NCBI RefSeq assembly: GCF_002843385.1
Contig: NZ_MVDE01000013.1
Coordinates: 1-64,000 of the forward strand
Direction of reading: 5' to 3'
Source of the DNA: Labilibaculum manganireducens
GTDB lineage: Bacteria > Bacteroidota > Bacteroidia > Bacteroidales > Marinifilaceae
Length of the DNA stretch: 64,000 nt
The first letter of the stretch is position 1, and each line of letters opens with the position of its first letter. This document shows positions 9,233 through 18,468 of the stretch, in pieces. The translations under genes were made by a program, and so were the position numbers. The notes below the pieces were generated by a model. The model was not told the DNA's origin and did no database searches. It worked only from the letters and a program-made list of their open reading frames with translations.

Positions 9233-10024
9233 ATGGATCAATTTTTACAACTTAAAAACTACAACTTACGATACCGCGACAAAGGAAAAGGGAACACAGT
9301 ACTGTTACTGCATGGATATTTGGAATCACTGGAAACATTCGAAAGTTTTGCCAATGATCTGTCCAGATTAGCACGGGTAATTACAGTTGATTTACCCGGA
9401 CATGGATTATCTGATTTAAAGATAAAATCGTGCAGCGTGGAAGATATGGCTGAAGCTGTGAATGAACTGGCACAACATCTTCAACTCAAAAAAATCAATA
9501 TCATTGGCCATTCAATGGGTGGTTATGTGGCTCTGGCTTTCGCTGATAAATACAAAGAGAAGCTCGAAAGTTTCTGCTTATTCCATTCCTCGCCAAATGC
9601 TGATACCGAAGAGAAAAAGAAAAATAGAAAACGGGAAATAGAACTGGTGATAGAAGGCAAAAAGGAGCAAATTTGTAAAACCAGCATCCCAAATACGTTC
9701 TCAAATAAGAATCTGGATAAATTTGCTCATGAAATAGAGCGTGTTACACAAATTGCCTGCAAAACTCCCGATCATGGAATGATTGCTGCCTTAGAAGCCA
9801 TGATGAACCGACCAGACCGCAATCATGTTCTAAAAGCCCTTGATATGCCCAAAGTAAGCATAATGGGCAAAGAGGATAATTTTATTCCTTTGAAAATTGC
9901 CGGTGAAATTGCCAAAGAAAACGGCCTGACGCCTTTTGTATTGCAAACTTCAGGACATATGGGCTTTATTGAACAACGACAGGAATGTTTGAGGGAAGTG
10001 TTTCGGATTATTTATGAATGCTGA
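9233..10024 (+). CDS. alpha/beta-fold hydrolase
   Basis: Soluble serine hydrolase of the alpha/beta fold, 263 residues without signal peptide. The oxyanion segment LLLHGYLES is at 25-32, DLPGHGLSD at 53-61, and the nucleophile elbow GHSMGG at 92-97 (Ser94). Asp215 (GKEDNF) and His242 (TSGHMGF) complete the catalytic triad at normal spacing. The cap region between about 115 and 195 is highly charged. The overall form resembles esterases and MhpC/BioH-like enzymes; the substrate cannot be deduced. It stands alone, divergent from the sdh operon and convergent with the outer-membrane protein gene. The enzyme class is clear; the reaction is not. Confidence 0.9.
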   Translation: MDQFLQLKNYNLRYRDKGKGNTVLLLHGYLESLETFESFANDLSRLARVITVDLPGHGLSDLKIKSCSVEDMAEAVNELAQHLQLKKINIIGHSMGGYVALAFADKYKEKLESFCLFHSSPNADTEEKKKNRKREIELVIEGKKEQICKTSIPNTFSNKNLDKFAHEIERVTQIACKTPDHGMIAALEAMMNRPDRNHVLKALDMPKVSIMGKEDNFIPLKIAGEIAKENGLTPFVLQTSGHMGFIEQRQECLREVFRIIYEC

Positions 10025-10027
10025 TTT

Positions 10028-10075
10028 AACCACAAAGTACTCGAAGTTTTTCACGAAGAGCACGAAGTAAAAAAT
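10028..10075. repeat. degenerate ACGAAG/CACAAAG repeat
   Basis: After the hydrolase stop lies a short run of imperfect repeats of the type CACAAAGTACTCGAAG and CACGAAGAGCACGAAG. Such runs are, as I recall, common next to small scattered genes in Bacteroidota. No gene accompanies it here, so it may be a remnant. Confidence 0.35.
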
Positions 10076-10136
10076 ATTTTAGATATAAAAACCTTGTAAA
10101 CAAGCGCGTGAAAATTCCTGCAAAATATTTTACAAA

Positions 10137-10166
10137 TAAAAAAGGATGCTGTAAACAGCATCCTTT
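10137..10166 (-). terminator. rho-independent terminator
   Basis: Twelve-base perfect stem AAAGGATGCTGT / ACAGCATCCTTT with a two-base loop gap. On the minus strand it is followed by a T run (A run at 10137-10143), so it ends the outer-membrane protein gene. It could also act for the + strand hydrolase. Confidence 0.88.
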
Positions 10167-10192
10167 CCATTTTTGTATCTAACAATACAGTC

Positions 10193-10771
10193 TTATTTTT
10201 TTCCACCACCAAAATGGAAACCAACTTTAACAGACATATAGTTATACTCATCATATCCTTTTTCTTGACCGAAAATCAAGTTGTACTGAAGAGCCATATC
10301 GAAATGACCGTAAGAAAAACCTACTTTTGGAGCAATACCAAATTTAGATCCTAAATCATGATCTTCATTAATCTCTAAGGTACTTCCACCAGCAAAATTT
10401 TGATTAGAATCAAATTCGATTGAACCCAATGAATAAATACCTGCATCCATACCAACAAACGGACGGAAAGAATTTGTGTTGAAATAGTAATCGAAAGTTG
10501 CTGCATATGACACTACTGCAGAAACATCAAATGCATCTTCATCAGCTGATCCCATAACAGCACCTTCAACTTTGGCTCCTAATAATATGTTATCAGTAAT
10601 TTGATACTTAGGATTTAAATAATATCCAACACCAGCATCTAAAGCATCTCCACCTGGAATAGCATACAATAAACCAGCATCAACACGAAACGATTTAAAA
10701 GAATCAGACTGAGCTGAAGCAACTCCTGCAAACACAACGCAGGCAACAATTAGAGTTAAAATTTTTCTCAT
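10193..10771 (-). CDS. outer membrane beta-barrel protein
   Basis: A 192-residue exported protein: a signal peptide ending in GVASAQ, then alternating polar/hydrophobic strands with aromatic girdles (DAGLLYAIP, ATFDYYFNT, FRPFVGMDAGIYS, KVGFSYGHFDMALQYN). It closes with a typical barrel strand MSVKVGFHFGGGKK. This pattern fits an eight-stranded outer-membrane barrel of the OmpX/porin-like type common in Bacteroidota. No ligand or enzymatic motif is visible. It is monocistronic, with a strong terminator downstream. The beta-barrel nature is well supported; the role is unknown. Confidence 0.82.
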   Translation of the reverse strand: MRKILTLIVACVVFAGVASAQSDSFKSFRVDAGLLYAIPGGDALDAGVGYYLNPKYQITDNILLGAKVEGAVMGSADEDAFDVSAVVSYAATFDYYFNTNSFRPFVGMDAGIYSLGSIEFDSNQNFAGGSTLEINEDHDLGSKFGIAPKVGFSYGHFDMALQYNLIFGQEKGYDEYNYMSVKVGFHFGGGKK

Positions 10772-10944
10772 ATTACAATAGTTTAATTAAAATTAAGCTC
10801 AAATAAATACATAAACTATTATAATAACAAGATGAAAAACAACACATTCTTAACTTAAGAATATAAATACATGTAAAACAGAAGATTGCATTAAATATTA
10901 AATTCCCGTTTTTGATTAACAACACAAAACCTTATGTCAGCGCA

Positions 10945-10983
10945 TAAAAAAAACTGGCGTTATATTTCAATAATAACACCAGT
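10945..10983 (-). terminator. rho-independent terminator
   Basis: ACTGGCGTTAT (10953-10963) pairs with ATAACACCAGT (10973-10983), with one G-U pair on the minus strand, followed there by seven or more T. It ends the 5'-nucleotidase gene. Confidence 0.8.
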
Positions 10984-11004
10984 TAATTAACAAATAATAT
11001 TTGG

Positions 11005-12744
11005 TTAGTCTTTTAAACCATAAAGCAATTCATATTCCCTTTTGGTCGCTTCGGCATGCCACTCTTCCGGAATTACTTTCCAGTTATGGTTGCACTGAAT
11101 ATCAACAATTCCTTTCTCCTCAATCCATTTCATCAGGTAGTAACGCAAATCTTTGGTGGTAGAGTTGATCAAACGAGTGGTCAATTCCTCTTTTGTGAGC
11201 CCGGCACCTTCGGTTAAGTGATTGCCACCGCCGTTTCCCCGATAGGAATTTAAGGCTACCCGATACATTTTTGCCTCATCGAAAGGATCGCCATTGCTCA
11301 TCTTCAAAATTTTTACTCTTTCTCCATATGGTTTTCTAAGATCTACTACATAATCGATTCCTTCAGCCGAGCTGTAATTAAAGAACATCGTACTAAGCTT
11401 GCTGCCCTTCTCAGTGGTTTTAATAAATAACATAGGATCACTTGCTTTTTCCATCTGATGAAACCAATCTTTATAACTGAATTCCAAAAATCCATGAATT
11501 TCTTTTCCTGTAAGATTTATGGTGTACAACAAATTTTCAAACCGATATAAATTAAATAAATCGCGCACCTGAAGTTCTCCTGAATCAATAATCGCATTAA
11601 AAGAGAGTGGTGATGCGAAAGAGATATCGGCATCAGCCAAATCCAATTGAATGTTCTGCACCAAATCAATAAAAGGAGAATCACCAAACATAGCATCTTT
11701 TGTAGAAATGCTATGTTTAAAAGTGCCAACCGGGCGCGAAACATATTTACTCACCTCATCAAATAAAGGCTGAAAACGATCAATATATTCTTTCGACGCC
11801 GGCAAATCCCGAACCTCAATTAATTTTGGATTCAGAATTTTTTGATACTTTTTTGTTTCCTGGTTCCAGCTGAAATCTACATCAACTTCAGCCAAAAAAT
11901 GAGCTCTGCTTTGCGGATTTATCACCAAAACCTTCTCCTTGTCAGGATTTTCCACCCAAATAATATTCTCCTGATGATCGTGTCCGCAAATAACCATATC
12001 GATACCCGAAACTTTCTCTGCCACAAGAACAGATGCATTTTCAGGATTTATCTCTGTTTTATCATGTTCTACTCCAGCTCCTGAATGAAACAAACCGATT
12101 ACAAAATCAGGATTCTCTTTCTCCTGAATAATTTTCATCCATTTCTGCGCCGACTCAATCATTGGCTCAAAATGCATTCCCGACCAAATTTTTTCCGGTA
12201 ACCATTTCGGAATTGCCGGAGTTATCAACCCCAGAACAACAATCTTAACACCCTTCTTCTCAATTATAGAATAAGGCTGAAAGTAAGGCTTGCCGTCTGA
12301 GTTACGAACTGCATTGGCAGCCAGCCATGGAAATTGAAATTCTTTCACCAATTTATCGTAAACATCATGACCTGGTTCAATATCATGATTTCCAACCGTC
12401 GCCGCATCATACTGCATAAAGTTCATTACTTCAGCACAAATATGTTTGGTTTCAGTCTTTTCAAAATTAGAATAGTAAACCAAAGGGTCACCTTGAAGAA
12501 TATCGCCGTTATCAAGTAAAATAACCTCAGCCCCTTCTTTCTTTCGCTCCTGATCAACATAGTAGTATACCTGCGCAAGAGAAGAAGTTGTCTCTTTATC
12601 GCCAACTAAATCGTATGGAAAAAGTGCTCCGTGAACATCACTTGTTCCAAACACTTTCACCTTAACATGTTCTGCCTTATGGCCATTACAAGAAGAAAAA
12701 ACAAAAGCTGTAAAAAACAGGAAATAAATATAGAATCTTTTCAT
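11005..12744 (-). CDS. 5'-nucleotidase/2',3'-cyclic phosphodiesterase lipoprotein
   Basis: Calcineurin-type metallophosphoesterase exported as a lipoprotein (FVFSSC, Cys19), expected to hydrolyse nucleotides outside the cytoplasm for phosphate or nucleoside salvage. The metal-binding series is complete: GTSDVHG (Asp36, His38), DNGDILQGDP, GNHDIE, then a His before the GHDHQEN motif. The C-terminal 5'-nucleotidase domain, which positions the base, has NSYRGNGGGNHL. At 579 residues it is the normal two-domain length. Nearest named forms are CpdB/UshA/YfkN-like enzymes. The gene is alone on its transcript with a terminator just behind it. Substrate preference between cyclic nucleotides and 5'-nucleotides is not resolvable. 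Confidence 0.9.
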   Translation of the reverse strand: MKRFYIYFLFFTAFVFSSCNGHKAEHVKVKVFGTSDVHGALFPYDLVGDKETTSSLAQVYYYVDQERKKEGAEVILLDNGDILQGDPLVYYSNFEKTETKHICAEVMNFMQYDAATVGNHDIEPGHDVYDKLVKEFQFPWLAANAVRNSDGKPYFQPYSIIEKKGVKIVVLGLITPAIPKWLPEKIWSGMHFEPMIESAQKWMKIIQEKENPDFVIGLFHSGAGVEHDKTEINPENASVLVAEKVSGIDMVICGHDHQENIIWVENPDKEKVLVINPQSRAHFLAEVDVDFSWNQETKKYQKILNPKLIEVRDLPASKEYIDRFQPLFDEVSKYVSRPVGTFKHSISTKDAMFGDSPFIDLVQNIQLDLADADISFASPLSFNAIIDSGELQVRDLFNLYRFENLLYTINLTGKEIHGFLEFSYKDWFHQMEKASDPMLFIKTTEKGSKLSTMFFNYSSAEGIDYVVDLRKPYGERVKILKMSNGDPFDEAKMYRVALNSYRGNGGGNHLTEGAGLTKEELTTRLINSTTKDLRYYLMKWIEEKGIVDIQCNHNWKVIPEEWHAEATKREYELLYGLKD

Positions 12745-12811
12745 TTTTATTTTTTTTGGGCTGATAAGATACTACAAAAATGAATACGGAATTACATAAA
12801 AATCTATTTCA

Positions 12812-12844
12812 TAAAAAAAGGGAGCCAAATTACCTGGATCCCTC
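12812..12844 (-). terminator. rho-independent terminator
   Basis: Minus-strand stem GGGATCCA / TGGCTCCC with one mismatch, followed by seven T. It lies just past the stop of the Spy-like protein gene. Confidence 0.75.
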
Positions 12845-12863
12845 AATCACAAATCTATAAAAT

Positions 12864-13736
12864 CTAATTATTAAAGCGTCTATGTCTGTTTCCATTCCCA
12901 AAATCCTGTCCCTTTCCCGAATGACTTAAAAACAGAGTCAGTTGATCTTCAGCTAAAAGCTTACGAACCTCCATATTGTGATCTACTTTCATCTTTGCCA
13001 ATTTATTTTGAATTCCCGATAAGCGATCCATATTTTCAATGATCATTTTCTCGTCAATATTTTCTGAAGTCATGATTTGTTTTTGCCTTAACTGCAACAT
13101 TTCCACCTGATCTCTTAGCTCTTTTGATGCATTAAAATGAGCAATACGAAGATCTTTCATCTGCACCTTCTGCTCGTCCGAAAGATTCAGCCGGTTTTTA
13201 TCTTGTCTGTCCTTTTGCATTCCTTGATGCTCAAAACCTCGGCCTCCTGCCACAACTCGCCTATCGCGAACACCCTCTCTCTGCATTTTACCTTCTCCGT
13301 TTTGCATCATGTCTTTTCCGCCCCGTTTCATTCTCTGATTTCCCATCACACAATTCGACCTCATTTCTTTTTGCTCCTCAGTAATCACAGATTTTATATC
13401 CATTCTCATAGCAAACTGTTCCTTTTTCAAGCGGTTTTTTAAATCAGATGCTTTGTCAATATTGGCGTAAATTGCTTTTAAATTTGGTTTATCCGCCGAC
13501 ATCAATGTGTTTTGCCGAGCGCGAAGTTCATTCAATTCATTTTTCAAATCCTTTGTTGCCTTGGCAAACTCTATTTTAGCCTTTTTTATTTGTTCTTTTT
13601 GCTGATCACTATACTCAATCCCTTTGGGACAATCTTTATTCAAACGCATATTTCTTTGCGCATTCAGATTTAAACCTGCACACATCAATAAACCTGCAAC
13701 TCCAATTACTGCGATGTTTTTCTTTATATTTTTCAT
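12864..13736 (-). CDS. periplasmic Spy/CpxP-like protein with duplicated domain
   Basis: A 290-residue secreted protein (signal peptide ending in LNLNAQ) made of two related helical domains, about 42-126 and 183-268. Each starts with an S-D-(Q/E)-QK motif, has a long amphipathic helix with many Lys/Gln/Arg, and ends in a (T/A)E(E/D)Q segment. This is the layout of the LTXXQ family (Spy, CpxP, ZraP), periplasmic chaperones or metal/stress sensors. The linker between the copies is rich in Arg, Gly, Met and Gln. Canonical family members have a single domain, so the tandem form is unusual. It lies between the 5'-nucleotidase and the S41 protease, each with its own terminator. Function as a chaperone is by analogy only. 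Confidence 0.75.
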   Translation of the reverse strand: MKNIKKNIAVIGVAGLLMCAGLNLNAQRNMRLNKDCPKGIEYSDQQKEQIKKAKIEFAKATKDLKNELNELRARQNTLMSADKPNLKAIYANIDKASDLKNRLKKEQFAMRMDIKSVITEEQKEMRSNCVMGNQRMKRGGKDMMQNGEGKMQREGVRDRRVVAGGRGFEHQGMQKDRQDKNRLNLSDEQKVQMKDLRIAHFNASKELRDQVEMLQLRQKQIMTSENIDEKMIIENMDRLSGIQNKLAKMKVDHNMEVRKLLAEDQLTLFLSHSGKGQDFGNGNRHRRFNN

Positions 13737-13870
13737 GCTATTTCGTTTTATGGTATTATCAAATTGATTTATATTAAGAACTTAATATTCTCACTACTGC
13801 ACCATTGTAAAATCGATTTCAGATTTTAGACCTAATCTTTTTAAAAAGGTTTAAATCACCTTATCAGAAA

Positions 13871-13896
13871 TAAAAAAGACCCGCAAAATGCGAGCC
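13871..13896 (-). terminator. rho-independent terminator
   Basis: Minus-strand stem GGCTCGC / GCGGGTC (with G-U pairs) and a T run. It lies 28 bp beyond the S41 protease stop. Confidence 0.78.
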
Positions 13897-13923
13897 TTCC
13901 TATGAAATATATTTTTTAAAAAA

Positions 13924-15528
13924 CTACTTAAACAAAACTTCAGCTTCGAGTAAGGTTTTATCAAGATCTTTAATAATCGGGTAAAAACCTTCGTCGTCAA
14001 TTACATCTCTTGCAATATAGGCCTTCAACTGAATCTCAATTACATTTAACGATTGAGCCAATCCGTGAGGGTCTGGTTTTACTCCTTTATTTTTAGCGTA
14101 AGCAACCAATTCTTTAACCACAGGCTGATGTTTAATAAATGCAAGCACAGACTTATAATCTTTCAATTCAAGCATTTCAGCCCGATGATCATCAACAAAA
14201 GAAAATGCATACTGATAGATTACCCCTTTACTTCTTAGTTCTCTAAAGTAATTTGAATAACCGGAAGTGTCAACAGGAATAAATACATCAGGCATAATAC
14301 CTCCGCCACCATAAACAATATTTCCCCCCGGAGTTTCAAACTTTAATGAATCATCAAAATGAATTGAATCTTGTTTCTCAAATTCTCCATGCAAAAAGCG
14401 GTGATTCAAATCATTATAATAATCTTCCTTACCATTCTTGTATGATTTCTGAATGCATCTGCCTGTTGGTGTATAATATCTGGCAACTGTTAATCTTAGT
14501 GCTGATCCGTCGGGAAGACTTCTCTGTTCCTGCACCAATCCTTTACCAAATGACCTGCGCCCAACAATCCTTCCTCTATCGTTATCCTGAATGGCTCCCG
14601 CAAAAATTTCACTTGCCGATGCAGAAGCTTCATCAATTAAAACCATAAGAGGAAGATCCTGAAACTGCCCGGTTCCGTTTGACAAGTAATCCGCTTTAGG
14701 CTGAGATTTGCCCTGCGTGTATACTATCATTTTACCTTCAGTCAAAAACTCATTGATCATGTTTGTTGCTTCGGAAAGATACCCGCCTGTATTCCCCCGC
14801 AAATCAACAATCAGCTTTTTCATTCCTTGAGCTGCCAATTTTTGCAATCCTTCGGAGAACTCAAAATAAGTAGTGGCTGCAAATCGACTGACTTTAATAT
14901 ATCCGATGGAGTCCGAAAGCATATAAGCAACATCAACACTGGCTACAGGTATTGATCCTCTCAATAATTCTTTATCAATGATCGTTTTCTCACCTCTTCG
15001 ATAAATTCCAATTTTAACAGGAGTTCCTTTCGGTCCTTTCAAACGATCAATAATATCATTATCCGACATTTTAACGCCGGCAACAAGCGAATCATCAACC
15101 ATAACAATTCTGTCACCAGCTTTTATTCCTGCAATTTCCGACGGACCACCAGGAATAACCCGTACAATAGCAACAGTATCCTGATAGCGTATGAACTGAA
15201 CTCCAATTCCGCCAAAATTACCTTTCAAATCTTCGTTTACACGTTGCAGGTCTTTAGCCGGAATATATACAGTATGAGGATCCAAATCTTTCAATATAGC
15301 AGGAATAGCCTTTTCAACCAGATCCCCCGATGACACAGTATCCACATAATCTTTCTCAATCATATCCAATACAACATCCAACTTACTACCTGAACCAGGT
15401 AAATTAAAAATGCCTGGCTCAACACCTGCTCCTTTTTGAAAAACGGAATTCAACACCATACCCAATACCACAGCAAAAGCCAAAAGTATTGGAAATAATA
15501 TTGTGCTTCTCTTGTTATTAATTCCCAT
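13924..15528 (-). CDS. ctpA: S41 family carboxy-terminal processing protease
   Basis: Membrane-anchored periplasmic protease of the CtpA/Prc type, which trims or degrades envelope proteins from the C-terminus. An N-terminal membrane segment spans about 9-28. A PDZ domain lies at about 100-185 with the FGGIGVQF ligand loop and AGIKAGDRI. The peptidase domain contains VDLRGNTGGYL, the catalytic serine in DEASASASEIFAGA (about residue 304) and the general-base Lys329 in RRSFGKG. A C-terminal extension to 534 is usual in Bacteroidota. The dCMP deaminase gene is 10 bp upstream on the same strand, so the two are co-transcribed. Substrates are unknown. Confidence 0.93.
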   Translation of the reverse strand: MGINNKRSTILFPILLAFAVVLGMVLNSVFQKGAGVEPGIFNLPGSGSKLDVVLDMIEKDYVDTVSSGDLVEKAIPAILKDLDPHTVYIPAKDLQRVNEDLKGNFGGIGVQFIRYQDTVAIVRVIPGGPSEIAGIKAGDRIVMVDDSLVAGVKMSDNDIIDRLKGPKGTPVKIGIYRRGEKTIIDKELLRGSIPVASVDVAYMLSDSIGYIKVSRFAATTYFEFSEGLQKLAAQGMKKLIVDLRGNTGGYLSEATNMINEFLTEGKMIVYTQGKSQPKADYLSNGTGQFQDLPLMVLIDEASASASEIFAGAIQDNDRGRIVGRRSFGKGLVQEQRSLPDGSALRLTVARYYTPTGRCIQKSYKNGKEDYYNDLNHRFLHGEFEKQDSIHFDDSLKFETPGGNIVYGGGGIMPDVFIPVDTSGYSNYFRELRSKGVIYQYAFSFVDDHRAEMLELKDYKSVLAFIKHQPVVKELVAYAKNKGVKPDPHGLAQSLNVIEIQLKAYIARDVIDDEGFYPIIKDLDKTLLEAEVLFK

Positions 15529-15538
15529 GAAAAATATT

Positions 15539-15994
15539 TTAAATCGGTTCTTTTACATTTACATATTTCACTTCAATCCCTGCTCTTTTCAACAAGTCTT
15601 TTCCATCCGTGCTATGATATTCTTCCGAATAAACAACCCGAACAATCCCAGCCTGAATTATTAATTTTGCACACTCAATACATGGTGTAGCAGTTACATA
15701 AAGCGTTGCATTTTCACTGCTGTTACTTGATTTTGCAACTTTGGTTATTGCATTTGCCTCTGCGTGCAAAACGTATGGCTTAGTCTGAAAGTTTTCATCC
15801 TCACAAACATTCTCAAAACCGGAAGGCGTTCCATTGTATCCATCCGATATAATCATTTGATCCTTCACAATTAATGCTCCAACCTGTCTTCTTACACAAT
15901 ATGAATTTTCAGCCCAAATCAAAGCCATTCTCACATATCTTCTGTCTAATTTATCTTGTTTTTGGTCAAAATCCAACTGTTTAGCATTTTGCAT
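15539..15994 (-). CDS. dCMP deaminase family protein
   Basis: Zinc-dependent cytidine/deoxycytidylate deaminase, 151 residues. HAEANAI gives the zinc-binding His77 and catalytic Glu79, and PCIECAK gives Cys105 and Cys108. The N-terminal RMALIWAENSYCVRRQVGA and GYNGTPSGFENVCED segments are typical of dCMP deaminases (ComEB-like), which make dUMP for thymidylate synthesis. The Cys of GFENVCED is often a second zinc ligand. First gene of a two-gene transcript with the S41 protease; this pairing reflects co-transcription, not an obvious shared pathway. Confidence 0.92.
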   Translation of the reverse strand: MQNAKQLDFDQKQDKLDRRYVRMALIWAENSYCVRRQVGALIVKDQMIISDGYNGTPSGFENVCEDENFQTKPYVLHAEANAITKVAKSSNSSENATLYVTATPCIECAKLIIQAGIVRVVYSEEYHSTDGKDLLKRAGIEVKYVNVKEPI

Positions 15995-16023
15995 ATATAC
16001 TCTCTTATTTAAAATGGTTCAAA

Positions 16024-16031
16024 CAAATGTA
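16024..16031 (-). promoter_or_regulatory. putative -7 element of the dCMP deaminase-ctpA transcript
   Basis: TACATTTG on the minus strand, a full match to TAnnTTTG, 30 bp before the dCMP deaminase start. No good TTTG box is found at the usual distance. The remaining part of the 449 bp gap up to 16443, ahead of the divergent CHU_C gene, shows no other clear element. Confidence 0.35.
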
Positions 16032-16443
16032 TAAAAATATATTGGGAGAACTTCTTCCACTGCATATAGATTCAAATAATTTTGAACCCACTTCCTTGCC
16101 ATTAAATAAATGCTTATTTGTCATTGTTTTTCCATTGTTAGTCAAAATAAAGTAGAGGCGAAATTAACCCAGTACAAACAATTGGCAATCATGACAATAC
16201 AACAAACACTTAATTCAGGAAGAATTTGCAAACATAAATTAAACGAGGGGATTTCCTAAGATTTACAGCCACATAAATATACAAACCGGAAACCAATGAT
16301 TTGCTCCAAATTTCTTAAAATATCAAAAACACCAATCTTAAATTGTTAATATTTCTTAAAAGAACATATTTTACATGCCCCTTTTACAGATATAAATAAA
16401 ACAACAAATACATTTTAAGAATACTGTAATCAAAAATAAATTA

Positions 16444-18450
16444 ATGAGCCGGATTTACAAACAACTGCGATATATCTTACTTATTATTTATTTACTATCA
16501 GCAAGCTTTGTAAAAGAAGGATATTCATTACATCATAACAAGCTTAATCTTTTAACTTCAATTCCGGATAATTCACTTACAGTTACTATTGATAAGGAAA
16601 TAATCTGTGAAGGAGAACTTACTCAAATCCATATCACACAAAGTGAGATTGGTGTAAACTACCAACTCAAATCTGAAGATACAAATATTGGCAGTCCGCA
16701 GGCAGGAAATGGTTCAACAATCCACTTTACCATAACTCCTAATTGCTCAACCTTATACCATATTGCTGCAATTAATGCAATAACATCAGAAAGTATCAGC
16801 CTGTCTCAAACTGTAAGCATCGAAGTTATCAGCAAGCCAGTTGACAATATCGCCGTAAGCATATCCGAAGATCAAATCTGCATTGGGGAAAAAACAATCA
16901 TTTCACTAAACAGCAGTCAATTAGGAGTTAGCTACCAGTTATATGATGGCACATACATGCAGCAAAGTCCAATTCAAGGTAACAATTCAAGCATTTCTTT
17001 CCCTGAATTCTCTCCTTTTCGATCTGTAATTTATCATATCGTTGCAACGAACAACACCTGCGCTTCCACCTCAACACTTCAACAAACAGCTAAAGTTTTA
17101 GTCGGCCTTCCTCCGGAGGATCATTTACACCCGACTATTGACAAACATACCATTTGCAAAGACGAGGAAGTAATTATTTCTTTGACACCAACCGACCCGG
17201 CTGTTAGTTATCAGCTTTTTGCCGGAGATACTCCAATTGGATCACCTTTAACTGGAAATAGTGAGGATATAAACTTTGAACCAACTATCCCCTCTTCTTC
17301 AACTACCTATCGAATTGAAGCACTGGGAAACAAATGCATAAACCCAGTAAATATTAGATATACTGTTGACGTTGACGTTCACAATCCACCTCAAACCGAT
17401 CGGGAGCTTATAGCCAGTCGCGAAAAAATATGCATCGGCGAAGAGGTCGTTTTATCTATTAAGAATAGTGAAGAGGGCATTTATTACCAAATTCACGATG
17501 GAAGTAATTTTCTGGAAGCAAACATTATAGGCAATGGAAATACAATCACCTTTCCTTCATTAAAGCCATTAAAACCGACCAAATATCAGGTTTACGCCTA
17601 TGAATCTGTTTGTACAGATAAAAAGATTTTAAGCAGCAGTAAACAAATTGACCTTTTTGATATTACCCCTCTCTCACTGGAAAGTTTTGTAACTCCTTCG
17701 GAAATTTGTCTGGGTGAACTTGTAGATGTTGAGCTGCCCACGTCAATTGATGGAATAGAATATATTTTGCACGATGGAAATGAGGAGATTGGCAGCATAA
17801 CCGGTTCGGGAGAAGCAATTGTTTTCGAAGAAATTCTGCCAAGCGAACAATCCAGCTACAAAATAACAATTGGCAATTGTGTAGATGAGTTTATTGGCTC
17901 CAAACCCGAAATTGTGGTTCATAAAAATCCAAAACTGCAGATTCTTAGCAAAGATGTTCAATTTAAGAATGATGGACAGCTCACAATTAGTACTACTGAC
18001 GGAATGCCTCCTTACAAATTTATTATCGATCCGGGCGATACCTACTCGACCGACGAGAATGTACTGGAGTTAGATAATTTAGCCATAGGAACCTATCAAA
18101 TACTTGTTGTTGATGCAAATTATTGCCGATCTTCAGATGCTGGTCAGCTAACCGAAATACATTTAGAGGATGGTAAAAAGGTTGTTGTCGGCAATGCACT
18201 CACTCCGAATGGTGACGGAATAAATGACAAATGGCTGATTCAATACGAATCGGATTTAAATGCTCCTGAGGTATCCATTTTCAATATCTACGGACAGGAA
18301 ATTTATCATGCCAAATCTTATCAAAATAATTGGAAAGGAAGTTATAACGGATCGATTCTGCCCAATGGTGCTTACTACTATCTGATCGATTTTAACTCAG
18401 AAAAAATAAACCCAATCAGGGGAACGATATCCATTCTTGGCAAGAATTAA
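16444..18450 (+). CDS. repeat-containing surface protein with CHU_C (type IX secretion) domain
   Basis: A 668-residue secreted protein. After an N-terminal membrane/signal segment come five related Ig-like repeats of roughly 90 residues, each opening with an ICxGE-type motif and containing (V/I)xYQ(L/I)xDG and a GN...I(T/S)F strand. A linker similar to SprB-type repeats follows (DGMPPYKFIIDPGD...GTYQILVVDANYC). The last ~90 residues form a gliding-motility-associated C-terminal (CHU_C, type B sorting) domain with NALTPNGDGINDKW, FNIYGQEIY and GSILPNGAYYYLIDF. This domain directs passage through the type IX secretion system. The PorP/SprF-OmpA gene follows after 18 bp, the usual partner. The protein is probably an adhesin or matrix component; ligand unknown. 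Confidence 0.9.
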   Translation: MSRIYKQLRYILLIIYLLSASFVKEGYSLHHNKLNLLTSIPDNSLTVTIDKEIICEGELTQIHITQSEIGVNYQLKSEDTNIGSPQAGNGSTIHFTITPNCSTLYHIAAINAITSESISLSQTVSIEVISKPVDNIAVSISEDQICIGEKTIISLNSSQLGVSYQLYDGTYMQQSPIQGNNSSISFPEFSPFRSVIYHIVATNNTCASTSTLQQTAKVLVGLPPEDHLHPTIDKHTICKDEEVIISLTPTDPAVSYQLFAGDTPIGSPLTGNSEDINFEPTIPSSSTTYRIEALGNKCINPVNIRYTVDVDVHNPPQTDRELIASREKICIGEEVVLSIKNSEEGIYYQIHDGSNFLEANIIGNGNTITFPSLKPLKPTKYQVYAYESVCTDKKILSSSKQIDLFDITPLSLESFVTPSEICLGELVDVELPTSIDGIEYILHDGNEEIGSITGSGEAIVFEEILPSEQSSYKITIGNCVDEFIGSKPEIVVHKNPKLQILSKDVQFKNDGQLTISTTDGMPPYKFIIDPGDTYSTDENVLELDNLAIGTYQILVVDANYCRSSDAGQLTEIHLEDGKKVVVGNALTPNGDGINDKWLIQYESDLNAPEVSIFNIYGQEIYHAKSYQNNWKGSYNGSILPNGAYYYLIDFNSEKINPIRGTISILGKN

Positions 18451-18468
18451 GCTGAATATACGCATATT

